64,000 nt of DNA from Dryococelus australis (taxonomy: Eukaryota; Arthropoda; Insecta; Phasmatodea; Phasmatidae), in assembly GCA_029891345.1 (NCBI GenBank), contig CM057005.1, forward strand, positions 68,581,760 through 68,645,759, read 5' to 3'. Shown here in pieces: positions 35,649 to 47,200 of this stretch (position 1 is the first letter of the stretch; every line of letters begins with the position of its first letter). Made by a program: the position numbers and the translations under genes. The notes under the pieces are model-generated. The model saw only the letters and a list, made by a program, of their open reading frames with translations. It did no database searches and was not told the DNA's origin.

Positions 35649-36040
35649 GTCTCGATTATGCTGCTGCTACCGGCATGTACCGATTGGTGACGTTGACCAT
35701 TCCTGTAAAGTACGTAAACTACAATATTCAATTTTTTATTTGTTTTATTCTTAAATGTGGTTTTTTTTATTAAAAATTATTCTAATGAAAAATAATGTTT
35801 ATATAAAGCAGAAGGGTTTTTATAAAATAAATAAAATGCAGCATATTAAATATATTTTTTATTTACAAAATTGTACAGACATACAAACAGTTCTTTGCGA
35901 TAATTTTTGAAGGCAAGACGAGAACTTCATAGTATTTTGTACGTGAATTTAGCCCACTAGTTCTCAGTTCTAGATGATTTACCGAATCGAGTGCCCAGTC
36001 CGGACAGCCAAAGAGCCAGATGGCTCTGCCAGTGGTGAGA
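35649..36040. other. AT-rich spacer
   Basis: No feature beyond T- and A-rich sequence. It borders the capsid-like fragment. Confidence 0.4.
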
Positions 36041-36345
36041 CTAATGCTGGAGGGCTGTCCAAGGAGTATTCAGTTGATGTGCTAGCTTGCTGACAATCCA
36101 CGACCTGAAAGATAAATCAAAGTTTTTACCATCTTCCAAATTCTTCAACATTTTTATGCGTTCTGCAGTATTCAAATGTATATGAGGCAGCATCCATTCG
36201 ATAGAATGTAGTTTCAGTTCCACTGTCTCCAGGTTTACTACTGTACCCACGATGGTGTCCACATAGATATTGGCTACCAGCATCAAAAGTTCCATCGTTT
36301 CTTGGTACGACACACCCTCCCTCGCCATCTTTGTGAAGATGCAGC
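36041..36345 (-). pseudogene. Polinton-like capsid-protein-like fragment
   Basis: A 95-codon minus-strand frame contains LKLHSIEWMLPHIHL, LKNLEDGK and SFRSWIV. This pattern resembles the N-terminal region of the capsid-like proteins that accompany packaging ATPases in insect Polinton-type elements. It starts just after the ATPase relic, on the same strand, as expected for neighbouring genes of one element. Only the first part remains. The capsid assignment rests on remembered pattern and context; an unrelated uncharacterised Polinton protein is possible. Confidence 0.45.
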
Positions 36346-36404
36346 TTCAGGCTACTTTGCCTGAATTTTGATATGCTGTAGCTCATTCTCGACAGACGGC
36401 GATG

Positions 36405-36906
36405 AACTGATTGAATCCACACCTGTACCTCCCATTATATAGGGGACAGTCCTTAACGATCATCAAAAATCCATATTTTTCTTTACAGCACAAGGCACAC
36501 TTATCTTTCAATATGATAGTGTCATGTCCGTATTGACATGATCATCATAAACGTGGCATAAATTCATAATATTGTCCATGTGAAACAGCACCAACATATT
36601 TGTGTTGTTGTGAAGCATCTGTTTAGTTATACGCGGATAAGTATGGCCCAGGCACATGCAGTCTATGTACGCATGTCGTCCCATGCTAAAGTATTCTTGA
36701 ATGCAAGTTTGTTTCTCGCAGGCAATGTCATAGAAGACAAATATTGAGTTTGACAGTGCTTTGCATGGAGGTCGGGCGCCAACTATCACTGGAGAGCATG
36801 AGTTGTAGATGCCGGGGTCGTGTGGTCGACCGCTCACGTGACTGTCCCCCAAATGTTCCGTCGTCTCCTGTGGAACTGCAGGTACTGATGATGAGCTAAA
36901 ATCCAC
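36405..36906 (-). pseudogene. Polinton-type A32-like packaging ATPase fragment
   Basis: This is the C-terminal half of an FtsK/HerA-family genome-packaging ATPase. The frame at 36906-36508 includes IFVFYDIACEKQ, a Walker B-like strand, then a YFSMGRHAYIDC helix-strand, HTYPRITKQMLHNNTN, which normally holds the sensor glutamine or asparagine, and DHVNTDM. A frameshift near 36500 is followed by YGFLMI-like and GRYRCGF-like tail residues to about 36405. The Walker A half is missing. The Walker B pair appears as Y-D rather than D-D. It is inactive, a companion to the capsid-like fragment, and may derive from the same element as the polymerase at 5-7 kb. Confidence 0.65.
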
Positions 36907-37748
36907 ATGCTTGGTCTAGTGAGGGCTGTCTGCCTCCCTCAACGCAATTTCATTCCCGAGAGATTGCTATAGGCCACCTCACACCTGAAAGTTTAACTAT
37001 GGAAAATAGGTAAATTGACCGTGAAGCTGTCTAGGAATACAGACGTGTGCGAAGTCTATTTCAACACAAAGAGTTATTCAGAACCCTCATCTGAGGCATG
37101 TACATAATTAATTTCTTCGTTGTAGTGTGTACTGAAACATAAGATCTCGCTCACAAACCTAACTTTGTGCCTTGCTGCAAAGCTACCAGGCCGGTTCATT
37201 ACACTAGACGTGCACCAGTATCACATAAAGAATAAATCAAACCAGAACTCCCCCGCCACCGGATGTGCCTGACTTAGCATCCAACAAAAACCCCCCTCTT
37301 GTGTACTGATGTTCTCCATCACCCTCAGAGCATCACACATCAATTTGCATATTAATATTCATGAAAAGGATACATTACCATACTTCGTAATGCAACTTAT
37401 GTTTAAACATTGAAGGTTTATTATAAAAAAGAGAGAGAGAGAGAGAGCCAAAGTTCACTAAAAATGAGTGAGCAATCAATATAACCTTGGCAGGAACATG
37501 TAAACAAATACTGCCTTCTTTTTCTTGTTTTGTAGGAACCATAGGGCATTTAAATTTCACCTACCTGCTCACTTTAACATAAGTTTTACCATTTTAAGTT
37601 AGTTTTGACATGTGATGCATTTTCGCACATTGGGCATGCGCACTCTACTTTACAACTTCGCCCCATCATCGAGCACCAGCGCTCATATGGGCAAGTTATA
37701 CTCTCAGAAGTACAATAATCATGTGCCGACAAGGTCCGAAGACTTCGC
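36907..37748. other. Unassigned spacer with a (GA)n microsatellite
   Basis: (GA)n at about 37430-37447. No gene. It borders the LTR-like block at 37749. Confidence 0.35.
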
Positions 37749-38870
37749 GTCATGAGCGACTACAGACACGTGGTGGAAAAAATTGTACTGTTCACTCCAA
37801 AGGCGTCACGCAGTCGCCCTAACACCAACGCGGGATTTTACTGTTCAACGAGCATTCGACATCCTTCCCGAAGATAAGCACGTTCCACCTTTTGCTGCAA
37901 GAGAACAGCACTCCTTCCACTGCAGAATCCCAGCCTCCAGCGCCTTGCGCCGAGGCAATAGATATGTCAATGCCTCCATCACAGGAGATAAGAAAAAGGT
38001 GGCGCTGCCACCAAGTAACGATAAACTACCCCTGCGGAGAGCGGTTAACGCCACCCCCGCCCCTCTGAGAATCTACAAACTGGAAAATTTGGTGTATAAG
38101 GAGGAGCCATTCCTTTCGCTGTGCCCTCCAGCATGCATAAGGTTGAGGGTACCAGCCGGGGTAAGTGGTAGCCACCCTGCTCAGTCTGCCAAGACTAGAG
38201 ATCATTCTGAATAAGGGTTCTAACCACTAGGCCACTTCCACGCACACCACCGAAGTTAATCTAAGTCTCCTGAGTAAGTGGTCCATCTCCCTTCCCTCTC
38301 AGACTACGAAGACCAGAGGCCCATATAACAGGGAATTGACCACTGGACATCTTCGTGACGCAATCCGGCAAACTGTCTCAGAAGACGGTACTCAACAGCC
38401 TCCAGCAGCCACCCCGAAGACACTGCCACTGCTGGACAACTCCAAGAGGTATCCAAAGACGTCCACCTGTCTCCCACCTGGTAATCACTCCAACATCCCC
38501 TGTAGTAACAAGTCAACCCGACGTTCCTTCTGGACCTCTAGTTAACCAAATTACCACCTGGTAATTCTTGATCTAGGTTCGTTACGAACATCCCCAATTA
38601 AATTCAAGCTTTCTCAACTGAAGTTTTGACTGAAATTGATTATCAAATCTAATTTAGCTCTTGCGCAGTTCGCCTTCATCTGTCTTAATTAGTAGCTCGC
38701 ATTTAATTAGTAGTGTCAGGGGTCCAAGGGGAGTGCGAGCACCTAGGGAGGTAGTTGGGCGTGACTTGCCTAGTCTAAGGACAGTTACACCCCACATTGG
38801 TCAGACAATTCTGTTTCGGACCTCTCGAGTGGGAGTAGTTACTTAAGAGTGGGTGTTAACAGGGATTAAC
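37749..38870 (+). mobile_element. Divergent LTR, family related to 51-59 kb LTRs (copy 4)
   Basis: It shares TTGTACTGTTCAC (37783-37795) and a CTTGCGCAGTTCGCCTTCATCTG segment (38662 on, compare TTCACCTG / TTCATCTG in the other copies). A TTCCTTCTGGACC block near 38524 corresponds to TTCCTTCTGGACACC in the 53694 copy. Order and orientation are conserved. GTGGCCTAGTGGTTAGAACC on the minus strand near 38245 looks like a tRNA A box, a possible small SINE scrap within it. Confidence 0.5.
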
Positions 38871-38886
38871 ACACAATAAACAACTA

Positions 38887-39255
38887 ATGAGGACTGTCCA
38901 ACACCGCTATAGTGAGAACAAAGTAAATAGAGGTTACCCTGCGATCGTCAGGGGGCCGAACACAAGCCCGGCGTTTAATGTGGGTTCCCCATGCTGGAGT
39001 GAGGTTAACAAAAGTGGGCGTTTGTTCCCTGAATGTGAACAGGGGATTTCAAACACCTATGACCAACTGTGCTCTGATAGCTTTGTGGATTTAAATTGTG
39101 AGGAGGCCTTCAACACATACAATGACAGAATCACATGCCCTAAGAACTCAAGTTCATTTGGGCACGTTCCTGTGAATGAAGTTGGTCGGATTAGTACCCT
39201 GATTGGGACGAATGCAGGTGAGATAAGAACCACAATCTTTTGTCGTTTTACCTGA
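38887..39255 (+). CDS. Hypothetical 122-codon open frame with internal splice donor
   Basis: Open from ATG at 38887 to 39255, directly downstream of the LTR-like block and AATAAAC (38876). CAG|GTGAGA at about 39215-39223 is a strong 5' splice donor inside it. I see no known domain. Position suggests a gag leader of the element that owns the LTR; a spliced cellular exon is the alternative. Confidence 0.3.
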   Translation: MRTVQHRYSENKVNRGYPAIVRGPNTSPAFNVGSPCWSEVNKSGRLFPECEQGISNTYDQLCSDSFVDLNCEEAFNTYNDRITCPKNSSSFGHVPVNEVGRISTLIGTNAGEIRTTIFCRFT

Positions 39256-39416
39256 GAAATGCTCGGCGATGGTGCGCTCCGTCTCGCCGGCTGGCTGGAA
39301 GCAGGGATCGGCGGTTGAATAGTGGCCGACTCTGGTTACAGTGGAGTGGTGCAGACGTGTGTCCCTTGAGGTTGATGGGGAGTAATAGATATAAGGGATT
39401 CATGTAGTTGTGTATG

Positions 39417-40021
39417 GTCTAAGCCAGGGGTTCCCAAACTTTAGTTTATCACGCCTTCTTTCTGCCAAAATAATAACTACCCCCCTGTGTCACAACTTCA
39501 TTATTATTGAACACAAATGGTGATGAACAAAGCAATCAATCAATGAGAAGGACGGGCTTGCATATTTTAAAAAAGATTCCCAATTCTTCGAGTTTGCTTC
39601 TATACTTCGTTTTTATTGCTACCACTGCTGAAAACGTCCTTTCACACAAATAGGTGCTTGAAAAAGGTAAATATAATAGCAGCGCTTGCTCTGATATGTC
39701 GGGATAAACTTTGAAGTACTTGACCCAAAACAATGTTTTTCCAATCTTCTCAAAATCGTATTTCGCAGCAGAATCATTTTTTATCTCCAATGCCTGCTCT
39801 TGAATGGTTTCTGGCAGCGAGTCAATATCAACATGGAAAGGATCCGTAGCTAATCTATAAATGTTATTATTGCACGAGTTAGGAAAGTAACGCCTGAACT
39901 CGTCACTCACAGTCTCACTAAAAAAGTTCGAATTCTATTTACTAACTGTACAAGTGAACAGCTCGGCGCCCACGCCTTCCTTGAGGGGCGCACCCCCACT
40001 TTGAAAATCAATGGTCTAAAC
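39417..40021 (-). mobile_element. Internally deleted hAT element, 589 bp, with 8-bp target duplication
   Basis: Element 39425-40013 starts CAGGGGTTCCCAAACTTT and, reversed from the right, CATTGATTTTCAAAGTGG, typical hAT ends. It is flanked by GTCTAAGC (39417-39424) and GTCTAAAC (40014-40021), an 8-bp duplication with one mismatch. Inside, the minus strand retains the transposase C-terminus. Confidence 0.88.
39536..39910 (-). pseudogene. hAT transposase C-terminal (dimerisation) fragment
   Basis: This is the last ~125 residues of a ZBED/hAT-type transposase. FRRYFPN, an EQALEIKNDSAAKYDF-like segment and FWVKYFKVYPDISEQALL lead to LPFSSTYLCERTFSAVVAIK and KYRSKLE, the conserved hAT dimerisation signature. 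The usual final LR..LS.I.PRI is altered to FFKICKPVLLI. The BED zinc finger and RNase H-like catalytic core are deleted, so it cannot transpose on its own. Confidence 0.8.
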
Positions 40022-40334
40022 CAACGAGAGTATGGTCAAATTGTAGGATCAATAGGTGTTCAAATCCTATTCATCCTTCTGGCCTGATAGGTGGTGAGAA
40101 CAAGAGGTTCTCCTGCTCTATAGGTGTAGATAAATTTGTAATTGCGTACTCAAGTTGTCTTAAAATAGAATTTAGTTTTCTTTTAATCCCGCCCTTCTTT
40201 GCGTAAGACATTATGGTGGGTAAAAAAAAAAGGTGAAAGAGAACTAATTTCGAACTAGGAAAAATTAATTAAATCTTAATTGGAATTATGTGGGACGTGT
40301 CCGGAAGGGATCTAGTAATTTAACAATGGGATCT
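40022..40334. other. Unassigned spacer
   Basis: No frame or repeat recognised between the hAT element and the minus-strand promoter region. Confidence 0.3.
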
Positions 40335-40687
40335 TTACCAGAAGGATAATGAAGGTGGCCTGGCTAGAGCCTCAGGGGTTTCCCAGAAGGGGACGTTGTC
40401 GTCGTGACCAAAATACCTGGAGGGGTAAAGTGGTAGGAAGATATTGAGGAAGGTTGGGTATAAGATGTCAGCAGGACCCTTGGGATGATATTGATAACCC
40501 TCTGGAACTGCTGGTGGAGGCCTGTAGAGATGGAAGGCCTCTGGAGCTGGAGGTCCTTTGGGTCGTTGTTGGCTGTTGCCGAAGAGGATGCGGGCCTCTG
40601 AATGTGGCTGGTCACTTGGCCCTTGTGCTAGCACTCTCGCAACTCCACAGCAGACTGCCCTAAGTCCACGCTGGGATTCCTTTTATA
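40335..40687 (-). promoter_or_regulatory. Minus-strand core promoter with proline-rich open frame downstream
   Basis: On the minus strand TATAAAAGG begins at 40687 and an initiator-like GCAGTC has its A at 40656, 31 bases later. Downstream a frame stays open to 40335 and encodes a proline- and tyrosine-rich peptide. It lacks an ATG in the open stretch, so translation is doubtful. An LTR or unknown gene leader is possible. Confidence 0.4.
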
Positions 40688-42600
40688 CTAAATTTCCCAG
40701 TTTGGTGGCACTCAGAAGGGTGCGGAGGGTTTAGCCCTGCCTCTCTAGGGTGGGGCATCTGTTGTCACACACATGGGTTCCTGGATCCTTATCTCAGTGG
40801 AACTGGCGCTTGATGTGAAGGTGATGACATATCTTGCTCTAGTGCGATCGGAGAGCCAGAGAATCTCCACTGGAAGACCTGCTACCCTTACAGCTGCGCA
40901 ATGTTTCAATATTGCAGCCATCCTGCAAGTGCGAAAATTCGAACTGGGTGCTCTTCGGTGAGGGGAATTGACGGGATAGCTTCTTGACGTGATTGCATGC
41001 TAACAGTAAAAGCTAGGAGCAAGTAGTTCGAAGATTCCGTTGAGGCTTTGGCAACTTACGTGTCCCACCTCCATTACTGTTTTAACTTTATGACTTGCAC
41101 ATAACAATTTCCACTATTCAAAGATGGGGCGAAGTCGCCTGGTCAGGTGCACTCTTCAGCAACGCAGAAATGTGTCACGCGTCAGTAGGAGTTGGCTATG
41201 CATCACTTTGTTTTCCAATTTGTACGTCCAAATAAATATGCATTTTGAATTAGAATTTGCGAGTATCAATCTTTTACAACCTCTCGAAATCCCCTTGTAA
41301 TTAATTAATTAGTATTGTGTGGAAATTCTTATTTAACTTTCATTTTTTGCTATAAAGGTAAACCTGATATTTGCGATGAAAGCCCTAATGGCAGAAAACC
41401 CACAGAGTAAGAGGCAAACCGAGATACCGCCAACAAGTAGATCTTTGGCTACACCCAAAGCACTAGACTCTCTGAACACCGTAAGAGACCCTACAATACT
41501 CAGGCCTGGTTGGCTTCCTGAGGGTCACTCACCCAGGGTTCAGTAATATATTCCACTCTCGGTTCAGTCCCAGCCTGAAAAGACCAGATGGTTGGATCAG
41601 AGAGTGAATGCAGAGAGCTCTGGAAGTACACTGGGTAGGACCACTATTTCAATACAACTTTTTCCTTTCCGAACCTGTAATGAGGTACAACCAGGTCGGG
41701 TGTTCAAACCTACTCCCAGCTTGAAAAGGCTAAAGTAGACTTTGGGGATTCCGGGTTGTTCAACCTTCGGCAGGTCTAGCTCCCAGGACAGCAGGCTTCA
41801 AAATAACCAACGTCCTAAGGCCCAGCTTGCAAAGGCCGGACTAGGGGACAAAAGGTATCACCCTGTGTTCTGAAAGTCATTCCATGGCAACAATAGCTAA
41901 ATTATGCCTTGTGCTGTGTACTAAATGCCTTGCACGATTAGTTTTGCAAGCAGCTGAAAATACAGCCTCTACCCGTGACACTCATTTACCTGACTCAGAG
42001 CCAGTTCCATTGTTTGGTTCATACATAAGAGTAGCACCTGTGAATATCCAGTAGCAGAAGCAACACGTCTTGGGGGTATAATATAGATATTCCAGAGACA
42101 CCCATCATTAGTGCTTCTACGGAAGTTAAACCTGTACCTCCCCGCTCTGTTCAACCAGTCACTACGTCACAGTCGACGTGCAGAGTGCGCACAGTGACAG
42201 GAAAGATAGTCAGCATACATTTGCCAAGCCATGTAATCAAACGTAAGAAAGTGATTCTTTTGTGCCTTCAAGTTTGCCAACCCGACCAACTCTCTACTGA
42301 GGCTTGGTAGACCAGGAGCCTAAGTACTCCATATAACCCTCTTACCTTTATGTTACCCGTGAAGCTGGCTTTATGATATTTGGAGTCCCTAATGGTAAGA
42401 CGAAAGCCTCCTCCAGGGAGACCTTACAAATAAAATCCTGAGGTTTAACACCTCCTCTCCATCACCAGTCACTAAACCTTAAAAGAACTTGACGCGTGCC
42501 CGGTTAGACTGACAGGCACGATGGTCGAGGATTTTGTCCGCTAGACCAAAAATGGGGTGGCTTAGTTTAGATAGACGACAAGAGGCGAGGGGTGTTGGTT
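40688..42600. other. Unassigned GC-balanced DNA
   Basis: Several phrases such as CCCAGCCTGAAAAGACCAGA, CCCAGCTTGAAAAGGCTAAA and GCCCAGCTTGCAAAGGCC recur at about 41570, 41715 and 41820, an internal degenerate repeat with spacing of roughly 105-145 bp. Likely retroelement leader. No gene is supported. Confidence 0.4.
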
Positions 42601-42605
42601 AGCAC

Positions 42606-43001
42606 TTCTTACTCCTGCTTCTTGAGCGCTGTAGTCGTGGTGGGTTTCACCCAGACATGGCGAGCTTGGCCCACGCCGAAGTGGCGATTCCACGGGTAGG
42701 CTTCGTTGGTCCAGAAGTGGATGTTGTCCCAGCCGAATCGCACTTTGGTACCGGTCAACAAACCTTTTACCACAGGGTGACACGAGGGGTGAATACGTAG
42801 ACAAGGAGATACATATAATACAGTGACCGGAGCAGTCGACACTGACTCGTGCCTCAGTTGGGCTACGCGATCTTGTTCCGCCTGCCTTTCCGGTGTAGGT
42901 TGAGGAAGTACACTCAACTGTCTGGCGACAAGGAACGCTGCGTTTCGTTCCCTACATTTTTGGCCATGCCTCTGGCCATAAGGCATTGAGCCTCTGCTCA
43001 C
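42606..43001 (-). CDS. Hypothetical 130-codon minus-strand frame, possible gag piece
   Basis: The frame has an arginine- and glutamine-rich N-terminal half (ERQAEQDRVAQL) and an aromatic-rich C-terminal half ending PTTTTALKKQE and a stop. No named domain is recognised. It lies downstream, on the same strand, of the minus-oriented LTR-like block at 43.4-44.7 kb, so it may belong to that element's gag. Confidence 0.35.
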
Positions 43002-43429
43002 AGTTTACTGGGAATACCCTGATGTAAACAAAGTAAACACGATTTACAGTGTAAGTTGGTTTTGGCTTGCTGACCAGGCTCTATCAGTCTCCACTTATCC
43101 CCTACACTACGCGGGCTGATCAGAGTCGGGGAGCTGTTTGGGTCACCAATGCCACCATTGGATGTGCGTCCACACAGGAATGGGCAGCAGGTCTCAAGCT
43201 ACGACATATCCCAGCACTAACAATGCTCTTGGATAAGACAATAACTCGAGACTGTTGCTCCTCCCTGGGTGAAGGTGTTACTATTAGTTGTGGCTCCTCT
43301 GTTCCTCTCCTCCAGCAATGACAGTGCTCTGGTAGTCGGAAAGCAACAGATGGCTGTCTAATGGGTGTGTGAGAATATATGACGGACCCCTGAAAGGAGC
43401 CTGTAATTGAAGCTAATTTGGTTATTATA

Positions 43430-44685
43430 AAATATCCGGTTCTTGTCAAGGGTGTACGTAGCAAACTGTAGCTAGCAGGCAAACAGACAGATACTCTTGA
43501 GAAATAAAAGCTGAAAGGTAGGAAACAAAAGTATGTTTATTGAAGTCTCAATACACATGCAACGCGTGCTACCTCCTACCAGGCAATTGAGTGCTGAAGG
43601 TTACTATGCTGGCCAGGTGTAGGCGACTTGGTTCTAATGGAATACGGGAGAGAATTAGCTAACCGAGAAAATCTATAATACTTTTAAACTGTTCTAATAA
43701 AGGTGTCTTGAGGAAAGTGAATTTTATACGTGTTGGTGAGCGTGTTCACTGGTTGTTGGGTTGACTGATCATCGACGGTGAAGTAACCGCAGGAGGCGTA
43801 CTCAAAGCTTCGAAGTTCTTTGGAGGCCCCAGCACTGAGCAGTGCTCTGGGATGTTGCGAGAGAAGGAACAAGAACGACTATCCGAGCCCGGCAGCATCC
43901 GGACTTATATAGGTGAAACTTGTAGGTTACCGGCGAGGGCTGCGGGGAGGGCGAGCATCCTGCCCTAGTTGGCATGGAAGTCGAAAAACCCAGTCAGCGT
44001 TTCTGCTTTGTGCATCGTCTGTAGCGCTCAACCTTGCCCGAGGTCCAGGCAGCTTGTAGGCTCTAAGTGGGAGAAGGGAGGGGGGTACATCCCAGGTTGC
44101 ATAACCTTCAGGTGAAGAGAATTCGCTTATAAATTCCTGTTGCATGGTAGAGTAGGTAACTGAGATTTCATCTGGAGATTCCCTTTGTACGTGTCTCTCA
44201 CGTCTGTAGTAGCGGGAATAGGAAACTAGTGGTTGATTAGTAGTATAAGCGGCACACGTCAATTCGCCCCTCCTTCATTGCGATGAAGACTCACCGTGAA
44301 AGGTGGTGGAGTGAGGCGTAGGCCCCCTCTCTGGAAGGTCTAGAAGGTCTGGGTAGATGTAGGTAGGTGTGGTGAGGCATATAGCATGAAAAAAAAAATT
44401 TCAGTTAGGTAGGCGGGACCCTTAAGCTTTGGTGGCTTGATCGCTGTAGCGGCGCATGTTCTGTATGCTCTGGTCGGCTGGCTGGCGAATCGGAACGTGG
44501 GAAATATCAAGTGGTGGCGGCTCGCTGGCGACCTTGATTCTCTCTCTCTCTCTTTTGGGCTGGCTTCCTCTCTGCCCCTCGCAGTGGTGATGCAGATTCC
44601 CTGATGCGACAAATGTGTATCCCCCCCCCCCATGTAGTAAAGATTACTGGGTTGGGAAGCCGGGTGTGTCGGGTGTTACACCGGC
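43430..44685 (-). mobile_element. Minus-strand LTR-like block (copy 5)
   Basis: On the minus strand it may begin TGTAACACCC (44685). It holds TATATAAG (43911-43904) with an ATAGTC initiator A at 43880, 31 bases on. An AGTCGCCTACACCTGGCC...AGTAACCTTCAGCACTCAAT...GGTAGGAGGTAGCACG segment (about 43640-43565) parallels the end region of the 51-59 kb LTRs. AATAAAC polyadenylation-like text lies near 43538. It could be the 3' LTR of the minus-strand gypsy copy. A (GA)n/(TC)n run is at about 44536-44552. Confidence 0.5.
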
Positions 44686-44689
44686 CTAC

Positions 44690-46030
44690 ATTTCTTATGC
44701 ATGCCATTGACAAAAACCAGCATAATGCAGGTGAATATTGGATATTACAAAGGAATCAGACATAAAAACATGAAAGAAAAATTATATAAAAACAATGGCA
44801 CGTCAACACGAGGGGATTAAAAATGATGAAAATGAAAAAGTATGTACAAGCCTTATTCGCGGAAGGCAGGGAAACGCCACTACTATCCTAGAGCTTGCTG
44901 CAGTGAGTTAAGAAAGAAAAAGGAAAATCTTTCCAGGGAACCTTTGTGTCTGTCAGCAAGATAAATAGTTACGTGAGACATATTGCAAAGTGGCCAACCA
45001 CAGGCCCTTCAATACCTGGGTAGACAGGCTAATCGAATAACTAAGCAAGTACACTACATGCATGACTATTGCGGCAAATTGTGCCCAAGTTGGTCACTTA
45101 ATACAATATACATAGACACTGAATAAAATTGAAGTTAAAAATATCTTGCACCAGGTTTTGGGAGCTTAGAAGCTCAGAGTCTTTGGTTTTATACTGAGTT
45201 GGTGCACAAGACATTGGAAACAAATGCACACACAAAATATAAGCATACAAAGGTATAACATAAAAATTCCCTCCTACAAAAGGGCATTCTTGTAGGTGAT
45301 CTTTACATATACACTTTAAATACCTATAGAGATATATAGTTGTGTGCCTACACATCAAATCAGATTTAAATGTTGGAAAATATAAAGACTAACTTAGCTA
45401 TCCCTTGAGAGAGTCCATCTTATTAAATAGGTCTAACAACTAATATGTACACTGTGTATCTTCATTGAACGTTCAAGGTAAGTTCCACAAGGAATTTTCA
45501 CGTTGATACGTGCTGAAAATACACTCCTACACGATGGCATTCTTCAAAAGTACACTGTAAAAGCGTTTTGTTACATTTATAGGTTTACCTACACATCAAG
45601 TCAGATTTAAGTGACGATATTAAAAAAATATAAAAAACTAAAATGTCATTGTTACATCAAAGTGTCTGCCTTCAACCTTATCACTGGCACTGTGGTGAGC
45701 TTCTTTACGTGATTCAATTATGGTGGCCATTACTGTCACTGTGGTGAGCGTCAAATTGTAATGCTACTGACTTAAGTGGAAGTGGACTGTCGTCCACTGA
45801 AAAACTGAACCTTGAGGTGTAAAATGTCTGTATTTCACAGTGATGAAAAGTTACTGTCTGATGTACTGCTTTTAACAGCTGTATATAAAAAAGTTTGTTA
45901 GCACATAGTTGAGTGCTAATTTACGGAGTGCATTTACCTCGTTGGTTCGTTATACTTGTATTTGTACTGGCTACTTTAAATTAAATTTAGCTTAAATGTG
46001 ATTGTTCTGTTTACGTCACTGTCTTTGGCT
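44690..46030. other. AT-rich unassigned with a degenerate tandem duplication
   Basis: Similar segments ending TACACATCAA(A/G)TCAGATTTAA occur near 45350 and 45592, about 240 bp apart, with shared upstream text (CTCCTACA, GGCATTCTT). CACTGTGGTGAGC also repeats near 45690 and 45739. No coding frame is supported. Confidence 0.45.
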
Positions 46031-46039
46031 TGCGGCTAA

Positions 46040-47200
46040 ATTAAATATGGTGCACGTGACTGGTCTATAACGAGTTCTTTTGCCACGTGCACATAGTAGC
46101 GGTTTACGGCTACTGCACTCTTTTTAATATTCGTGCACTTACTGGTTATCTTCGGTCTCACTTTCCGCGGGCCTCCCCCTTGGACGAAGGGCAGCGTGCA
46201 GAGGGTATGGCCACATGTACCTGGTTGTGAGTTTCTATGGTGATTCCCGGTACCGGCCAGGCGTATGCGTGGCCTTGGCGGTACGTGGGGCATCAGGCGT
46301 CGTGGAGCAGCCCGGGGCGTCGTGGCGTCTGCTTCTGCCGCAACAAATTGGGAGGGCACTTGTTCAAGGGATGTTGAGGCAGTGTGTGGGAGTGACAAGC
46401 CCTCCACCCCGACTGCACGGGTTCCTACCCATAGGGCAGGATGTTTATCTGATGGGGCAGTGCGAGGGAGAAAGATCTCAACCCGACTGCGGGTAGCACA
46501 GCTTGTCGTGGTACCAGGTTGTGGGTGACATCATCATTCTCAATGAAAGTGGCTTCTCGCATAGCAAGATGGCGGAGCAAAGCACTTCCAATTTGGTAGC
46601 TCGACATCCGGGTCTAGATGTCCTAGGTGGCTGAGTTTCCTGTGTGACAGGTGGTTGGTATGGAGCACTCTTATCCGAGCTCAATGTCCAGGGTAGCGGG
46701 AGTTCCTGCATTTCAGGTTCTTGGGGCGGAGCACTCTTGTCTGAGCTCGACATCCTGGTAGGTGGGTTGTCCTGCATGGCAAGTTGTTGTTGGGACGGGG
46801 CACTCTTGTCCGAGCTCGACGTCCCGGGTTCCGGTGGTCTAGTGGCATCTCGTACTTCATTGTCGGAGCCAGAGGTAGACTTCGTCGAAGTTGGAATGGC
46901 CTTTACTTCCGACTTCGTAGTTGTACTAGGTGGTCAGGTAGGCGCTTGGGTGATTCCTACCCCTCTCACCGAAAATGCTTCCGATTGCTCGATAATGCGA
47001 CTTGATCGGCGGGGTGTTTGACAGGGTTCTCTGTCACAAGGATTCTGCCAGGATAATTCGGAGCAGTTAGATTTTTCTTCTACTGCAATTTTCTCGGCGT
47101 ACCTACGTGGCATCAAGGGCATTGATCTGATGGAGAATGCACCTTGGCGTTGTTCTACATCTGGCTTCCATGGCACGATGTAACTAGGAGCCCTGTCAAC
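46040..47200 (-). pseudogene. Post-integrase tail region of gypsy copy with SDKSAP repeats
   Basis: Minus-strand frames downstream of the integrase encode low-complexity, proline/serine-rich sequence. The peptide SSDKSAP recurs at spacings of 66 and 69 bases (plus-strand GCACTC marks at 46665, 46731 and 46800), with a weaker fourth copy near 46580. The spacing is a multiple of three, so the repeat is held in frame. It is probably a C-terminal Pol extension or a separate ORF of the element. Confidence 0.5.

Noticed and set aside
37749..38214. 143-codon frame at 37783 as a cellular gene
   Set aside because: It lies within an LTR-like block sharing motifs with three other LTRs and has no domain.
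40335..40634. Proline-rich minus-strand frame as a protein gene
   Set aside because: No ATG opens it; the start would be GTG inside an otherwise open stretch, and no domain is recognised. Kept only as a promoter region.
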